Source: Bacteroidota bacterium (GTDB lineage Bacteria; Bacteroidota; Ignavibacteria; Ignavibacteriales; SURF-24). From it: a stretch of DNA of 37,813 bases. The notes beneath the pieces are model-generated. The model ran no database searches. It was not told the origin of the DNA and worked only from the letters and a program-made list of their open reading frames with translations. The stretch lies in NCBI GenBank assembly GCA_030706145.1, contig JAUZPB010000034.1, positions 1 to 37,813 on the forward strand, written 5' to 3'. A program made the position numbers and the translations under genes. Positions 1 to 8,581 of this stretch are shown piece after piece. Position 1 is the stretch's first letter. The number at the start of each line of letters is the position of its first letter.

Positions 1-395
1 GTAAGTGGTTTTGATGTATCAAGAAACAAAAACCTTGTGCTTAAATGCTTTCCTGAGCCAAGTTCAATACTGTCTAGATTTGTTTCTTTCTTTGCTCTTA
101 TGCCTTCAAAACCTTTTCCCATTCCTATTATTCCAACCGTTGCAACATCCCCTTCTAAAAGTGCATTTGTTGCCTGAGTTGTTGAATGTGCTATTAATAT
201 TACTTCATCAGGATCTATTTTATTTTCTATAATCAGTTTCTTCATGGCCATTACAACACCTTGGGCCACACCTTCTTTGGCTAAGTGTGTTGTTGGCACA
301 CAAGCTTTACCAACAATTGAGTAATCACTTATTTCAACTGCAACGGCATGTGTAAAAGTACCGCCTACATCTATTCCAATTTTTATTTTTCGCAT
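1..395 (-). CDS. Hydantoinase/oxoprolinase family protein, N-terminal part (runs off the left edge)
   Basis: Translation of the minus strand from an ATG at 395 gives about 131 residues with no stop before the window edge, so the gene is cut at its 3' end. It opens with [20 protein letters not shown], the first phosphate-binding loop of the actin-like ATPase fold in the HyuA/OplA (Hydant_A_N) family. It continues with the family-typical stretch [15 protein letters not shown] and then [11 protein letters not shown]. Members hydrolyse cyclic amides such as hydantoins or 5-oxoproline with ATP; the substrate cannot be told from this piece. It lies 46 bases downstream of a permease gene on the same strand, which suggests uptake followed by hydrolysis of one compound. 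The family assignment is firm; the substrate link is inference. Confidence 0.85.
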   Translation of the reverse strand, partial: MRKIKIGIDVGGTFTHAVAVEISDYSIVGKACVPTTHLAKEGVAQGVVMAMKKLIIENKIDPDEVILIAHSTTQATNALLEGDVATVGIIGMGKGFEGIRAKKETNLDSIELGSGKHLSTRFLFLDTSKPL

Positions 396-441
396 CTTTT
401 CTCTAGAAACAGCTTTGTTTTTAAGTCTTTTATTTTTCTAA

Positions 442-1914
442 TTACAAATAAATTACTGAGGCTATTATCAAACCCAGAAATGCAATTATCCAGGTATAAG
501 GAATAGTGTTCTTTAAGATTTTTTGAACATCTATCTGCATCTCATTTGCAAGCCAAACATTATGAGTATTGGTTGGATCACTTATTCCCTGGACTTGACC
601 TACAGATAATAATAGTCCCATAATAGCTCCCGGATTCAATCCGCTTGCTAGAAAAACTGCTGCTATTCCATATCCCATACCCCACACATTCAAAGGACCA
701 CGATATAGTGCAAGCGGTGCTGTAAATGTGAAGATTAAGACATATGATATTGCGTTGTGTGGAACTATATTTTGAAGTAATGGTTTCAATAGATTTAATA
801 CTGGCCAGCCACCTTGATAAGATTTTACTTCTACTCCTGGACCCATTATTGCAATGAGCAGCATCCCAATGCCGAACATTAATACAATAGCTGGCATTAC
901 AACTGCCCCTCCTTCAAATACGCAACGTATAAGGAGGTTCAATCTCCCCTTCTTATACGTTGAGAGAAAGGCATAGAATATTCCAAGGACAAATGAGGCT
1001 ATAAAATTAAGGTTAAATAAAAGTATCAGAAATAAAGGTATAACTGGGGAAAAATATGCGCTCCAGTGAACTTCATTACTGCTTTCATTTTTCTTTAAGT
1101 AAATTCGAATGAGCACTATTAAGAACAAAATACCAATTCCACATGCTATCACCCACGTTGCTGCTAAACCTATTGTAGAAAAGATATTTCCTATGATATT
1201 CTGCGTTTGTACGCTACAAGCATTGTAGCCTAGTACAGACAAAATTGTCAGTAACGAAACTGCAAATGTGACTAGTGATATTCTTTTAATGTTTATATTT
1301 TGTCCGTCTCTGTATAATTGAATTGTTATGTACACTATTGCAATTACCATTGAGATACAAAAAATGATCATAGCAAATTGTTTCACCTGCCATGCTTGCA
1401 GACCTATGACACTAATATAAACAGCCCAGTTACCTACGTTTAATATTCCACCTATGCTTAGGCCAAATAAAAATATCCCTACAACAGTCATAGGACCTAT
1501 ACCAACTGACGACATTATTGGAAGGACTATTGTTGCAACCATTATTATTGCACCGAGTCCGCCAAGAATACTAAATAAGAATGTAATTAGTATAAGAGTA
1601 ATTACAGCAATTACCCATGGATTATCTCCTGATAACTCCGCTCCTTTTTTGATCATGCTCTCGGCAACGCCAGTCTTCTGCAGTACAACACTTAGCATGC
1701 TTCCCATCATTGCGATTGTATAGGCATTGTATAGTTTTATTGATCCTTGACCAATTACATATTCAATTATATCCTTTGGATAAATTCCTCCTATCAATGC
1801 TATCAGAATAGCCATCACTGGCAATGTTATTAGTGCTGGCATTTTCCTCATGAACATCAGAAGGGCCATGGAAATAAAGACAGCTATTAGAAGTGTAGTT
1901 TGAATTATAGGCAT
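442..1914 (-). CDS. Multi-pass permease of the ion transporter superfamily (GntP/CitMHS-like)
   Basis: The 490-residue protein is hydrophobic throughout, with roughly a dozen membrane segments. Glycine-rich re-entrant stretches near residues 100-160 and a conserved-looking late segment around SDPTNTHNVW resemble citrate/gluconate-type secondary transporters. It has no ATPase domain or periplasmic binding protein, so it should be driven by H+ or Na+. The start at 1914 is an ATG without a clear Shine-Dalgarno sequence. The next gene downstream is the hydantoinase/oxoprolinase gene, so the cargo may be a cyclic amide or the related carboxylate. The exact family (GntP, CitMHS or a relative) is not certain; that it is a secondary transporter is well supported. 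Confidence 0.65.
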   Translation of the reverse strand: MPIIQTTLLIAVFISMALLMFMRKMPALITLPVMAILIALIGGIYPKDIIEYVIGQGSIKLYNAYTIAMMGSMLSVVLQKTGVAESMIKKGAELSGDNPWVIAVITLILITFLFSILGGLGAIIMVATIVLPIMSSVGIGPMTVVGIFLFGLSIGGILNVGNWAVYISVIGLQAWQVKQFAMIIFCISMVIAIVYITIQLYRDGQNINIKRISLVTFAVSLLTILSVLGYNACSVQTQNIIGNIFSTIGLAATWVIACGIGILFLIVLIRIYLKKNESSNEVHWSAYFSPVIPLFLILLFNLNFIASFVLGIFYAFLSTYKKGRLNLLIRCVFEGGAVVMPAIVLMFGIGMLLIAIMGPGVEVKSYQGGWPVLNLLKPLLQNIVPHNAISYVLIFTFTAPLALYRGPLNVWGMGYGIAAVFLASGLNPGAIMGLLLSVGQVQGISDPTNTHNVWLANEMQIDVQKILKNTIPYTWIIAFLGLIIASVIYL

Positions 1915-2143
1915 TACGTTATTTTTTTTTGCAAATAACTTAATTAAATGGAAATAGAAAAAAACCTACACTATGATGTAGTCGGCTACAAAACAACTAA
2001 AGAGAAATCATTCGAAAATTGATCATTTTTTAACCCTTTTCAGATTTTGTACTTATTTGATTTATTTTTTTGCTGCAAATTTGTTTTTGTTTCTTAATTT
2101 TGTCTCCTGAATTTCAATTCTAATAATTTCGGAAATAGTGCTC

Positions 2144-3577
2144 ATGAATGACAATATTATTTTTGGAACAGATGGATGGAGAGCTTTACTAGATAGTGAA
2201 ATAAACCATCAGACTGTTAAACTTGTTGCACAGGCTTTTGCAGATTATATTAACTCTAAAAATGCTTCTTCTAAGGAATGTAAAGTCGCAGTGGCTTTTG
2301 ATGGAAGAAAATATTCAAATGAATTTGCAGAGATATTTTCTCAGGTGTTATCAGGGAATTCAATATTGACTTTCCTCTCGGATAAGATAATTCCTACTCC
2401 CGCACTTTCTTACTTTGTCAAAGCAAATTCTTTAGATGCTGGAGTAATGATTACAGCAAGTCATAATCCGCCAATATATAATGGCATAAAATTCAAGGCA
2501 TCCTATGGAGGTCCCTTTGTAACCGAAGAAACTCTAAAGGTTGAAAAACTCCTAAACAAAAATGCTGTAAAATCGAGCAATGATAAGATCTGCAAGACAG
2601 ATTTTTTGCCCATCTATTATAGGCAACTTGAAGAATATATAGATTTTAAGTCTATTCAAGATTCTGGACTTAATATACTTGTAGACTCTATGTCAGGGGC
2701 AGGACAAAGATATTTAGAAGAATTATTAAAAAGACACGGCTGCAGTGCTACTACTATTTTCAGCCAAATCCACGAAGAGTTTTCAGGAAGATCTCCTGAA
2801 CCAATTGAGAAAAACCTTATTCCTTTAAAAAATTTCCTGATTGAAAATCCTGGATTTTCTTTTGCTGCAGCAACAGATGGAGATGCAGACAGATGCGGCA
2901 TCATGCTCGAAGATGGACGCTGGCTGAGTGCTCAGTATACAATTCTCCTGTTAAATGATTACTTTGTCAATTGTAAACATATTTCCGGTGGATTGGTAAA
3001 AACCTCTTCTGTAACAGATAAGATCAAATTATTTGAATCTCCAGCTAGAAAGGTTTATGATGTTCAGGTTGGATTCAAGTATATCTGTGAAAAAATGACC
3101 TCTGAAGATATCGCAATTGGATGCGAAGAAAGCGGAGGTTTTGGCTATAAGAACCATATACCCGAAAGAGATGGATTGCTCTCTACATTACTTATGGCAG
3201 AAATGCTTGCAAAATCTGGTTATTCAAAACTTAGCGACTATTTTGAAGAAAAAAAGAAAATATTTGGACAAATCTTCTATGACAGAATTGACTATAAATA
3301 TGAATTTAACGACCGTATGTCTAAACTGCCAGATTTATTCAAGAACCCGCCAAAAGAGATCTGCTCACTTAAGGTAACAGGCATTTCAGAATTTTATTCA
3401 AGCCGGAATATTATAAATGGCCTAAAGTTTAACCTACTGGGGAATTCCAGGTGGCTTTTGCTTAGGTCTTCCGAGACAGAACCTTTGATAAGAATTTATT
3501 CTGAAGGCAATAGTAATTCTGAGGTAAAAGAACTTCTACAGGCTGGAATCGATATTGTACTAAATAAAAAGGCCTAG
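2144..3577 (+). CDS. Phosphohexomutase (phosphoglucomutase/phosphomannomutase family)
   Basis: This is a 477-residue member of the alpha-D-phosphohexomutase superfamily, which moves phosphate between C1 and C6 of a hexose through a phosphoserine. All the expected motifs are present in order: FGTDGWRA at the N-terminus, the catalytic loop TASHNP with Ser106, the metal-binding loop DGDADR at 245-250, a sugar-binding GCEESGGFG segment, and the C-terminal phosphate-binding loop RSSETEPLIR. A GTG lies two codons upstream at 2138, but the ATG at 2144 is better spaced behind GGAAAT at 2131-2136. It is an isolated plus-strand gene divergent from the permease and closed by the hairpin at 3615-3644. 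Glucose, mannose and glucosamine phosphates are all possible substrates, so no symbol is given. Confidence 0.9.
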   Translation: MNDNIIFGTDGWRALLDSEINHQTVKLVAQAFADYINSKNASSKECKVAVAFDGRKYSNEFAEIFSQVLSGNSILTFLSDKIIPTPALSYFVKANSLDAGVMITASHNPPIYNGIKFKASYGGPFVTEETLKVEKLLNKNAVKSSNDKICKTDFLPIYYRQLEEYIDFKSIQDSGLNILVDSMSGAGQRYLEELLKRHGCSATTIFSQIHEEFSGRSPEPIEKNLIPLKNFLIENPGFSFAAATDGDADRCGIMLEDGRWLSAQYTILLLNDYFVNCKHISGGLVKTSSVTDKIKLFESPARKVYDVQVGFKYICEKMTSEDIAIGCEESGGFGYKNHIPERDGLLSTLLMAEMLAKSGYSKLSDYFEEKKKIFGQIFYDRIDYKYEFNDRMSKLPDLFKNPPKEICSLKVTGISEFYSSRNIINGLKFNLLGNSRWLLLRSSETEPLIRIYSEGNSNSEVKELLQAGIDIVLNKKA

Positions 3578-3614
3578 CCATCCAAAGGGAAAATATTTTG
3601 CAATAGAAACTATA

Positions 3615-3644
3615 AGAAAGCCGCTTTTGTCAAAGCGGCTTTCT
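3615..3644. terminator. Strong hairpin terminator shared by converging genes
   Basis: A perfect 13-bp inverted repeat (AGAAAGCCGCTTT at 3615-3627 and its complement at 3632-3644) encloses a 4-base TGTC loop. It sits between the end of the phosphohexomutase gene and the end of the minus-strand secreted protein gene, so it can serve both. The arm ends supply short T-runs on each strand. Confidence 0.85.
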
Positions 3645-3697
3645 ACTAAATTATACTTGCAAAAGACAATCTAAACTATATTTTGCAATTTTCTTAA

Positions 3698-6313
3698 TTA
3701 CTTCAAGAGCATCATCTTCTTTATTGCACTAAAGTTTGATCCATCAAATCCTCTTACTTCAAGCTTGTATATATATATACCGCTTGTAAGGTTTGATCCA
3801 CTAAAGTTTACTATCTGATGTCCTGCTGAATAAGCACGATTGTTCAGAATATTTGCAACTTCCTGTCCAAGTAAGTTAAATACTCTTAAGTTAACATTAG
3901 CACTTGCTTTAAGATCAAAGCTGATTGCTGTTGTTGGGTTAAATGGATTTGGATAATTCTGATCAAGTCCATAAGCTGTTGGAATCTTTGCCTCTGAAGC
4001 TACACCAACTGTAGATTTCTTGAAGTCAGCAACTGACCTTGGCAATATTTCATAACCCGTATTATATGGTGCTTTTGAAGCAAACTGAGTTGCAATACCT
4101 GTGATATCCTGAGGCCATACAACTTCAGTTGTTCCATCAATATCTGAATCCAAATCAATAAACAATGTTGTTGTATCTGTTCCGGCAAAAACTTTCATGT
4201 TAGCATTTTTACCTGCTGCAGGCCATGCTGCACTAGTTGAAGTCTTACTTAAGCCTTTTACAACAACAAGGCATCCTTCATATTTTTCTGAATTAAGGTC
4301 TTTTAATGTTATTTCAATCGGAGCTGGAACTTTTACGCCTGATTTAATTACAACAATACTTCCCTTGTCTCCAACTAAAGTATCAATAGGAACAAATTCT
4401 GTAACGCCATTATATTGGTCAACTTTACCCCTTACAAGAACACTATCACCAATATTCAAAGCTGCAGAAATTTTCTTAGCTGAATACATCAAAACACCGG
4501 AAACTCCATCGGAAATGTAGTAATTGTTTCCACCTGCACTTGCAGTAAAGTCAGGAGAAATTACAGTACCTGTAATTTTGAAATACTTACCCTTATTGTC
4601 TGGAACAAAGTCATTATCAGCATCAACTCTTGCTTGTGCAATTGTAGCAGAAGGAATAGTATCAACTACAACTGGAGTCTGGAAATCAGCTATTGAAGTT
4701 GGCATAAGTTCATATGCATTGTTTGGAGGTGTACTTCCAGTAAGCTGTGTAACAACACCAGTAATGTCCTGTGGCCATTTTACTTCAGTTGTTCCATCGA
4801 TATCTGTATCGAGATCGATATATAACATAAGTGAATCAGCTCCGGCTGCAACTCTCATTACGGCATTCTTTCCAGAAGCTGGCCAAGCTGGACTTGTAGG
4901 TGTCTTTGAAAGGCCTTTTACTTTTACAAGGCTGCCTTCATATTTTTCTGAGTTAACATCTTTTACAGTTACTTCGATTGGAGCTGGAACTGCAACTTTA
5001 GTCTTTGCAACAGTAACACTTCCTGTTGAAGAAACAACGCTATCAAATAATGCTATTTGATTTAATCCTTTGTACTGGTCAACATATCCCTTTACTACAA
5101 CGCTATCGCCAACACTCAACTGTGTAGAAAGTTTTTTTGAAGCCCTTATTGCAACACCAGCCTGACCGTCAAATATGTAATATGTATTTCCAGTTGAACT
5201 TGCTGTATAGTCTGGAGTTACAACAATACCGCTTACAGTAACTGCTGCACCTTTCATATCAGGTACAAAATCATTATTGACATCATCTCTTGTTTTTGCA
5301 ATAGCAAATGGCAGAGCAACTTTATAAGCTGACATACCATTGTTTGTAGCTAAGCCCATTATATCAATTGTACCATCGCTATTTGTTCTTACAGCTACAT
5401 CACCTGTACCGTTTGGATTTGCTTGTGCTCCCATTGAAAGAGTCTTAAATACAACCTGTGCAGCTTTTGTTCCGTCTGTAACATCAATAACCGATAAGTT
5501 TTCATTACTATTGGTACCATAGTTATAAGTAACAAGATATTTCTTTCCAAGAAGTTCAAAATATCTAAGAGCATTACTTCCTGTTGCAGAGACTGCAGTT
5601 GAAATAGTATCCAATGCCGTTCCTGTTGCTGAGAACCTTACAAGTGGATTACCATTTGCTTTAATATAAAAACCATCAGCACCATTGTTAATTGGAGCTA
5701 CAGATGGAGTTGATCCTACAGTTGTACTTAAAGTAACTTCAGTAGCTGTAAAAGTTGCACCATTATCTGTAGTTGTGAACTTTATCATTTTAGCCTTGCT
5801 TGCCACTGCTACCCAAATAACAATAGAATTATCAGCAGTTGAGCCAGTAACTGTTATCTTATCACCTACACGGTATCCACCTGCTTTGGTATTAAACTCG
5901 ATAACTTTTTCTGGATCAGAAGTAAGTGATTTCCATTTGTAAATTCTAAATAAAGAGTCACTTCCTGTGCTCACTGACATATTTGCAGCAAAGATAACAC
6001 TATCAGAAGAAACATCTATATCGTTTAACGGATATGTTCCACCTGTAATATTTGTTGTCTTTAATGTACCAATACTATCGCCTGTAGCTGCATTAAGTAT
6101 TATAATATTTGTTCCACTAAGTCTTGAAACTACAAATACTCTTTCACTAGTACCCATTTTGCCATATGCCATTCCTCTTTCGGTACTGCCGGTACCGAGA
6201 AAAGTTGGGAAATTGGCACTTGCCTTTGACTTTTCCCACAATCTGTAATACTGTGCATTAGTAGTACAGAAAGCTAAAAAGGAAATGAAAATTGTAATGA
6301 AAACGCGCTTCAA
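3698..6313 (-). CDS. Secreted DUF4623-like protein with two OB-fold-like repeats and a type IX-like sorting domain
   Basis: The 871-residue protein begins with a signal peptide (MKRVFITIFISFLAFCTTNA, cleavage expected after residue 20). Residues ~21-330 resemble the DUF4623 beta-propeller-like region (YRLWEKS, then ERGMAYG). Two copies of a ~220-residue unit follow, at ~336-553 and ~557-775. Each starts with a (N/D)NDFVPD(M/N)KG motif and a DNA-binding-like OB barrel (VSGIVVTPDYTAS and ITGTVISPDFTAS). The last ~90 residues are a Por/type IX-like sorting domain, with YPNPFNPTT starting at residue 787 and LRVFNLLGQEV after it. The start is TTG at 6311-6313 behind a perfect AGGAGG four bases upstream; no ATG would keep the signal peptide. 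The function is unknown: a surface or released protein, not a nuclease by any residue I can see. Confidence 0.85.
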   Translation of the reverse strand: MKRVFITIFISFLAFCTTNAQYYRLWEKSKASANFPTFLGTGSTERGMAYGKMGTSERVFVVSRLSGTNIIILNAATGDSIGTLKTTNITGGTYPLNDIDVSSDSVIFAANMSVSTGSDSLFRIYKWKSLTSDPEKVIEFNTKAGGYRVGDKITVTGSTADNSIVIWVAVASKAKMIKFTTTDNGATFTATEVTLSTTVGSTPSVAPINNGADGFYIKANGNPLVRFSATGTALDTISTAVSATGSNALRYFELLGKKYLVTYNYGTNSNENLSVIDVTDGTKAAQVVFKTLSMGAQANPNGTGDVAVRTNSDGTIDIMGLATNNGMSAYKVALPFAIAKTRDDVNNDFVPDMKGAAVTVSGIVVTPDYTASSTGNTYYIFDGQAGVAIRASKKLSTQLSVGDSVVVKGYVDQYKGLNQIALFDSVVSSTGSVTVAKTKVAVPAPIEVTVKDVNSEKYEGSLVKVKGLSKTPTSPAWPASGKNAVMRVAAGADSLMLYIDLDTDIDGTTEVKWPQDITGVVTQLTGSTPPNNAYELMPTSIADFQTPVVVDTIPSATIAQARVDADNDFVPDNKGKYFKITGTVISPDFTASAGGNNYYISDGVSGVLMYSAKKISAALNIGDSVLVRGKVDQYNGVTEFVPIDTLVGDKGSIVVIKSGVKVPAPIEITLKDLNSEKYEGCLVVVKGLSKTSTSAAWPAAGKNANMKVFAGTDTTTLFIDLDSDIDGTTEVVWPQDITGIATQFASKAPYNTGYEILPRSVADFKKSTVGVASEAKIPTAYGLDQNYPNPFNPTTAISFDLKASANVNLRVFNLLGQEVANILNNRAYSAGHQIVNFSGSNLTSGIYIYKLEVRGFDGSNFSAIKKMMLLK

Positions 6314-6373
6314 TTTACCTCCTGTTTTATTTTTTGAACATCTAACCTGTACATGGTTGATTTTTCGAAAGTA

Positions 6374-6402
6374 AAACTAGGAGAAAAATTGCTCCCTGTC
6401 AA
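6374..6402 (-). promoter_or_regulatory. Candidate sigma-70-type promoter for the DUF4623-like gene
   Basis: On the minus strand, a perfect TTGACA (-35) at 6402-6397 is followed after exactly 17 bases by TAGTTT (-10-like) at 6379-6374. This lies about 60 bases upstream of the TTG start. The -35 is a full match, but the -10 is weak, so this is a prediction only. Confidence 0.4.
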
Positions 6403-6622
6403 GTTTGACCTTTAAATTAAAAATAAAACCGGAATAAATTTGCAGAAACTTTGCTGGAAGTTAGGGATAAGACATTATTATTAGGTTTAGATGAGTAAGT
6501 TATTTTCGATTTTATTCTTTGCCTTTCAATGTTTTTCACAAAGTAAGGCCGATTGCGTTTGTATTAAGCTAAAAAGTCGCAATTTCGCATATAAATTAAA
6601 CAGAGTTTACCTTTATATAATT

Positions 6623-6662
6623 AAAGGCTATATATTTTATATTTCTAAAATATATAGCCTTT
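6623..6662 (-). terminator. Terminator of the GH2/M3 peptidase pair
   Basis: A perfect 17-bp inverted repeat (AAAGGCTATATATTTTA at 6623-6639 and its complement at 6646-6662) has a 6-base loop. It lies 30 bases after the stop of the peptidase gene. In the minus direction it is followed by an AT-rich tail (TTAATTATATAAAG). Confidence 0.8.
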
Positions 6663-6691
6663 GTTAAAATTGTACTAAATACTGACTAGAA

Positions 6692-8581
6692 TTACTTTTT
6701 ATTCAGTATCTGCTCAATCTGATCCATAACTTTATTCATCTTATTCATTGCCAGATTAAATGGTTCGGCTGATAAGGGATCTATTCCGGCTTTTTTTATC
6801 AGTTCTATCGGATAATCTGAACTGCCGCCTTTTAGTATATTATAATACTTATCAACAGCAGGCTTTCCTTCATTTATTATCTTCTCTGCAATAGCTGTAG
6901 AATAAATCAGTGAGGTTGAATACTGGAAGACATAGTATGTATAGTCTATAAAATGAGGAATATATTCCCATTCATATGCAATATATGGGTCTACTATACA
7001 GCCATCTTTATCATTACCATAATATGTCTTTACAAGATTGTAATAAATGTCATTCATTACTTCACCAGTTACAGGCTTGCCTGCTTCGACTAACTTATGA
7101 ATCTCAAGTTCAAATTCAGCAAAAAGTGTCTGCCTGAATATTGTTGTCCTGAGTAATTCAAGATAACTTCCAAGCAAGGATAACTTCTCTTCATCTGACT
7201 TTGCATTCTGAACCATGTAATTATTCAGCAGGTTCTCATTTAAGGTCGAGGCTATCTCGGCGACAAATGTTGCATAATTTGAATTTGCAAATGGCTGGTT
7301 CTTGTTTGAAAAATAACTATGCATAGTGTGCCCTAGCTCATGAGCTAAGGTTGAAACCGATTCATAATCATCATTCCAGTTCATCAGAATATATGGATGA
7401 ACATCATATGAAGCTCCGGTTGAATATGCACCGCTTCTTTTGCCAACTGTTGGCATCATATCTATCCATCTGGATCCGAATGCTTTTTGCAGAGTTGCAT
7501 TATATTCAGGTCCTAAGGGTTTTAGAGCATCAAGTATTACTTTCTGACCATCTTCAATACTAAAGTGCATACTTGTCTCTTTTACAATTGGAGCATATAG
7601 ATCATAATAATGAAGCGTATCAACATTAAGCATCCTTTTCTTTAAGGCTAGAAACCTGCGCAATGTTGGAAGACTATTATGGATCTGCTTTATCAGATTC
7701 TCATAGACCGATACTGGAATATTGGGGCCACTCAAAGAATATTCCAGAGTCGTATTGTATTTCCTATCCTTGGCATATACATAATCTGTTTTTACCTTAC
7801 CGGCTAGATTTGCTCCAAGTGTATTTTGAAAATTCTTAAAATTATTGAAAAAGCTTGAAAAGACCTTCTCTCTGTCTGATCTGTTCTGAAGTGTACGGTA
7901 TTTTGTATAAGCCGATGAGGTTAATTCAACTTCTTTCCCATCCGAGGTAACAACTTTTGCAAATGGCATTTCTGCATTTGTAAAGATACTATAAACATTT
8001 GTATATGTATCTCCCGAAAGTCCAAAGCTTGCAAGTATCTGTTCCTCGGGTTCAGATAAAGTATGAGCCTTCTGCCTTACAATATCTTTTACGAACATTT
8101 TGTAGTCAGCTAATTCCTTTTTCTCACTAAAGAATTTATCAAGTCTTTTTTGGTCAATCTTTAGTATTTCCGGACTTATAAATGCTGTCTTTTCTGATAT
8201 TTCAGTTGTCAATGCTGTTGCCTGCTGCACCAGTGATTGATTATGAGAATTATTTAGGTCCTCATCACTAATTCGACTTGCATAATCAGAAAGACGATTC
8301 AGTTCCTTCATTAAATCAAAATAGTTCTTGGTCCCATTAAGAAAACTTTCGGAACTTTGGCCTAGTTTTCCTTTATATTGAACAACCTTATCAATATTCT
8401 TCTGAATATTATCTTTTGCTTTTAACCAGTCACTTTCACTGGCATAAAGCTCTGATAAATTCCACTTATACTTGGGATCAACATTTTTTCTTTCAATGTT
8501 TTGTGCTTTTGTTATCATACATATTGAGATTAAAATAATGAATAAAATAACCGCTTTTACTCTCATATTCTTGCCCTTCAT
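6692..8581 (-). CDS. Exported oligoendopeptidase F-like zinc metallopeptidase (M3B)
   Basis: This 629-residue M3 peptidase has the zinc motif HELGHTMHS, with His414, Glu415 and His418, followed by FVAEIASTLNENLL carrying the third ligand. The N-terminal PepF lobe begins WNLSELYASESDW. Unlike cytoplasmic PepF, it has a signal peptide ending near CMITKAQ, so it should trim peptides outside the cytoplasmic membrane. The ATG at 8581 directly follows the TAA of the glucosaminidase gene, in the same reading frame. A second ATG at 8566 (residue 6) is preceded by AAGGGC and may be the true start; either choice keeps the signal peptide. Pairing with a secreted glycosidase suggests breakdown of glycopeptide or cell-wall-like material, which is inference. 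Confidence 0.9.
   Translation of the reverse strand: MKGKNMRVKAVILFIILISICMITKAQNIERKNVDPKYKWNLSELYASESDWLKAKDNIQKNIDKVVQYKGKLGQSSESFLNGTKNYFDLMKELNRLSDYASRISDEDLNNSHNQSLVQQATALTTEISEKTAFISPEILKIDQKRLDKFFSEKKELADYKMFVKDIVRQKAHTLSEPEEQILASFGLSGDTYTNVYSIFTNAEMPFAKVVTSDGKEVELTSSAYTKYRTLQNRSDREKVFSSFFNNFKNFQNTLGANLAGKVKTDYVYAKDRKYNTTLEYSLSGPNIPVSVYENLIKQIHNSLPTLRRFLALKKRMLNVDTLHYYDLYAPIVKETSMHFSIEDGQKVILDALKPLGPEYNATLQKAFGSRWIDMMPTVGKRSGAYSTGASYDVHPYILMNWNDDYESVSTLAHELGHTMHSYFSNKNQPFANSNYATFVAEIASTLNENLLNNYMVQNAKSDEEKLSLLGSYLELLRTTIFRQTLFAEFELEIHKLVEAGKPVTGEVMNDIYYNLVKTYYGNDKDGCIVDPYIAYEWEYIPHFIDYTYYVFQYSTSLIYSTAIAEKIINEGKPAVDKYYNILKGGSSDYPIELIKKAGIDPLSAEPFNLAMNKMNKVMDQIEQILNKK

Larger units (their letters stand above)
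6314..6691. other. 378-base intergenic region
   Basis: No credible reading frame is present. The region holds the AGGAGG site and candidate promoter for the secreted protein gene on its left side. On its right side is the terminator of the M3 peptidase gene (6623-6662). The middle part, about 6420-6600, is AT-rich and shows nothing I can assign. Confidence 0.7.

Noticed and set aside
1966-1981. CTACA-N6-TGTAG inverted repeat upstream of the permease gene
   Set aside because: The arms are only 5 bp and do not match the spacing of the 11375 palindrome. It is expected by chance in AT-rich DNA.
2138-2143. GTG start for the phosphohexomutase
   Set aside because: It is open in frame, but the ATG two codons later is better spaced from GGAAAT.
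4197-6248. Several long plus-strand frames inside the secreted protein gene
   Set aside because: They are antisense shadows of a low-complexity Thr/Val/Ser-rich gene. They lack ribosome-binding sites and domain similarity.
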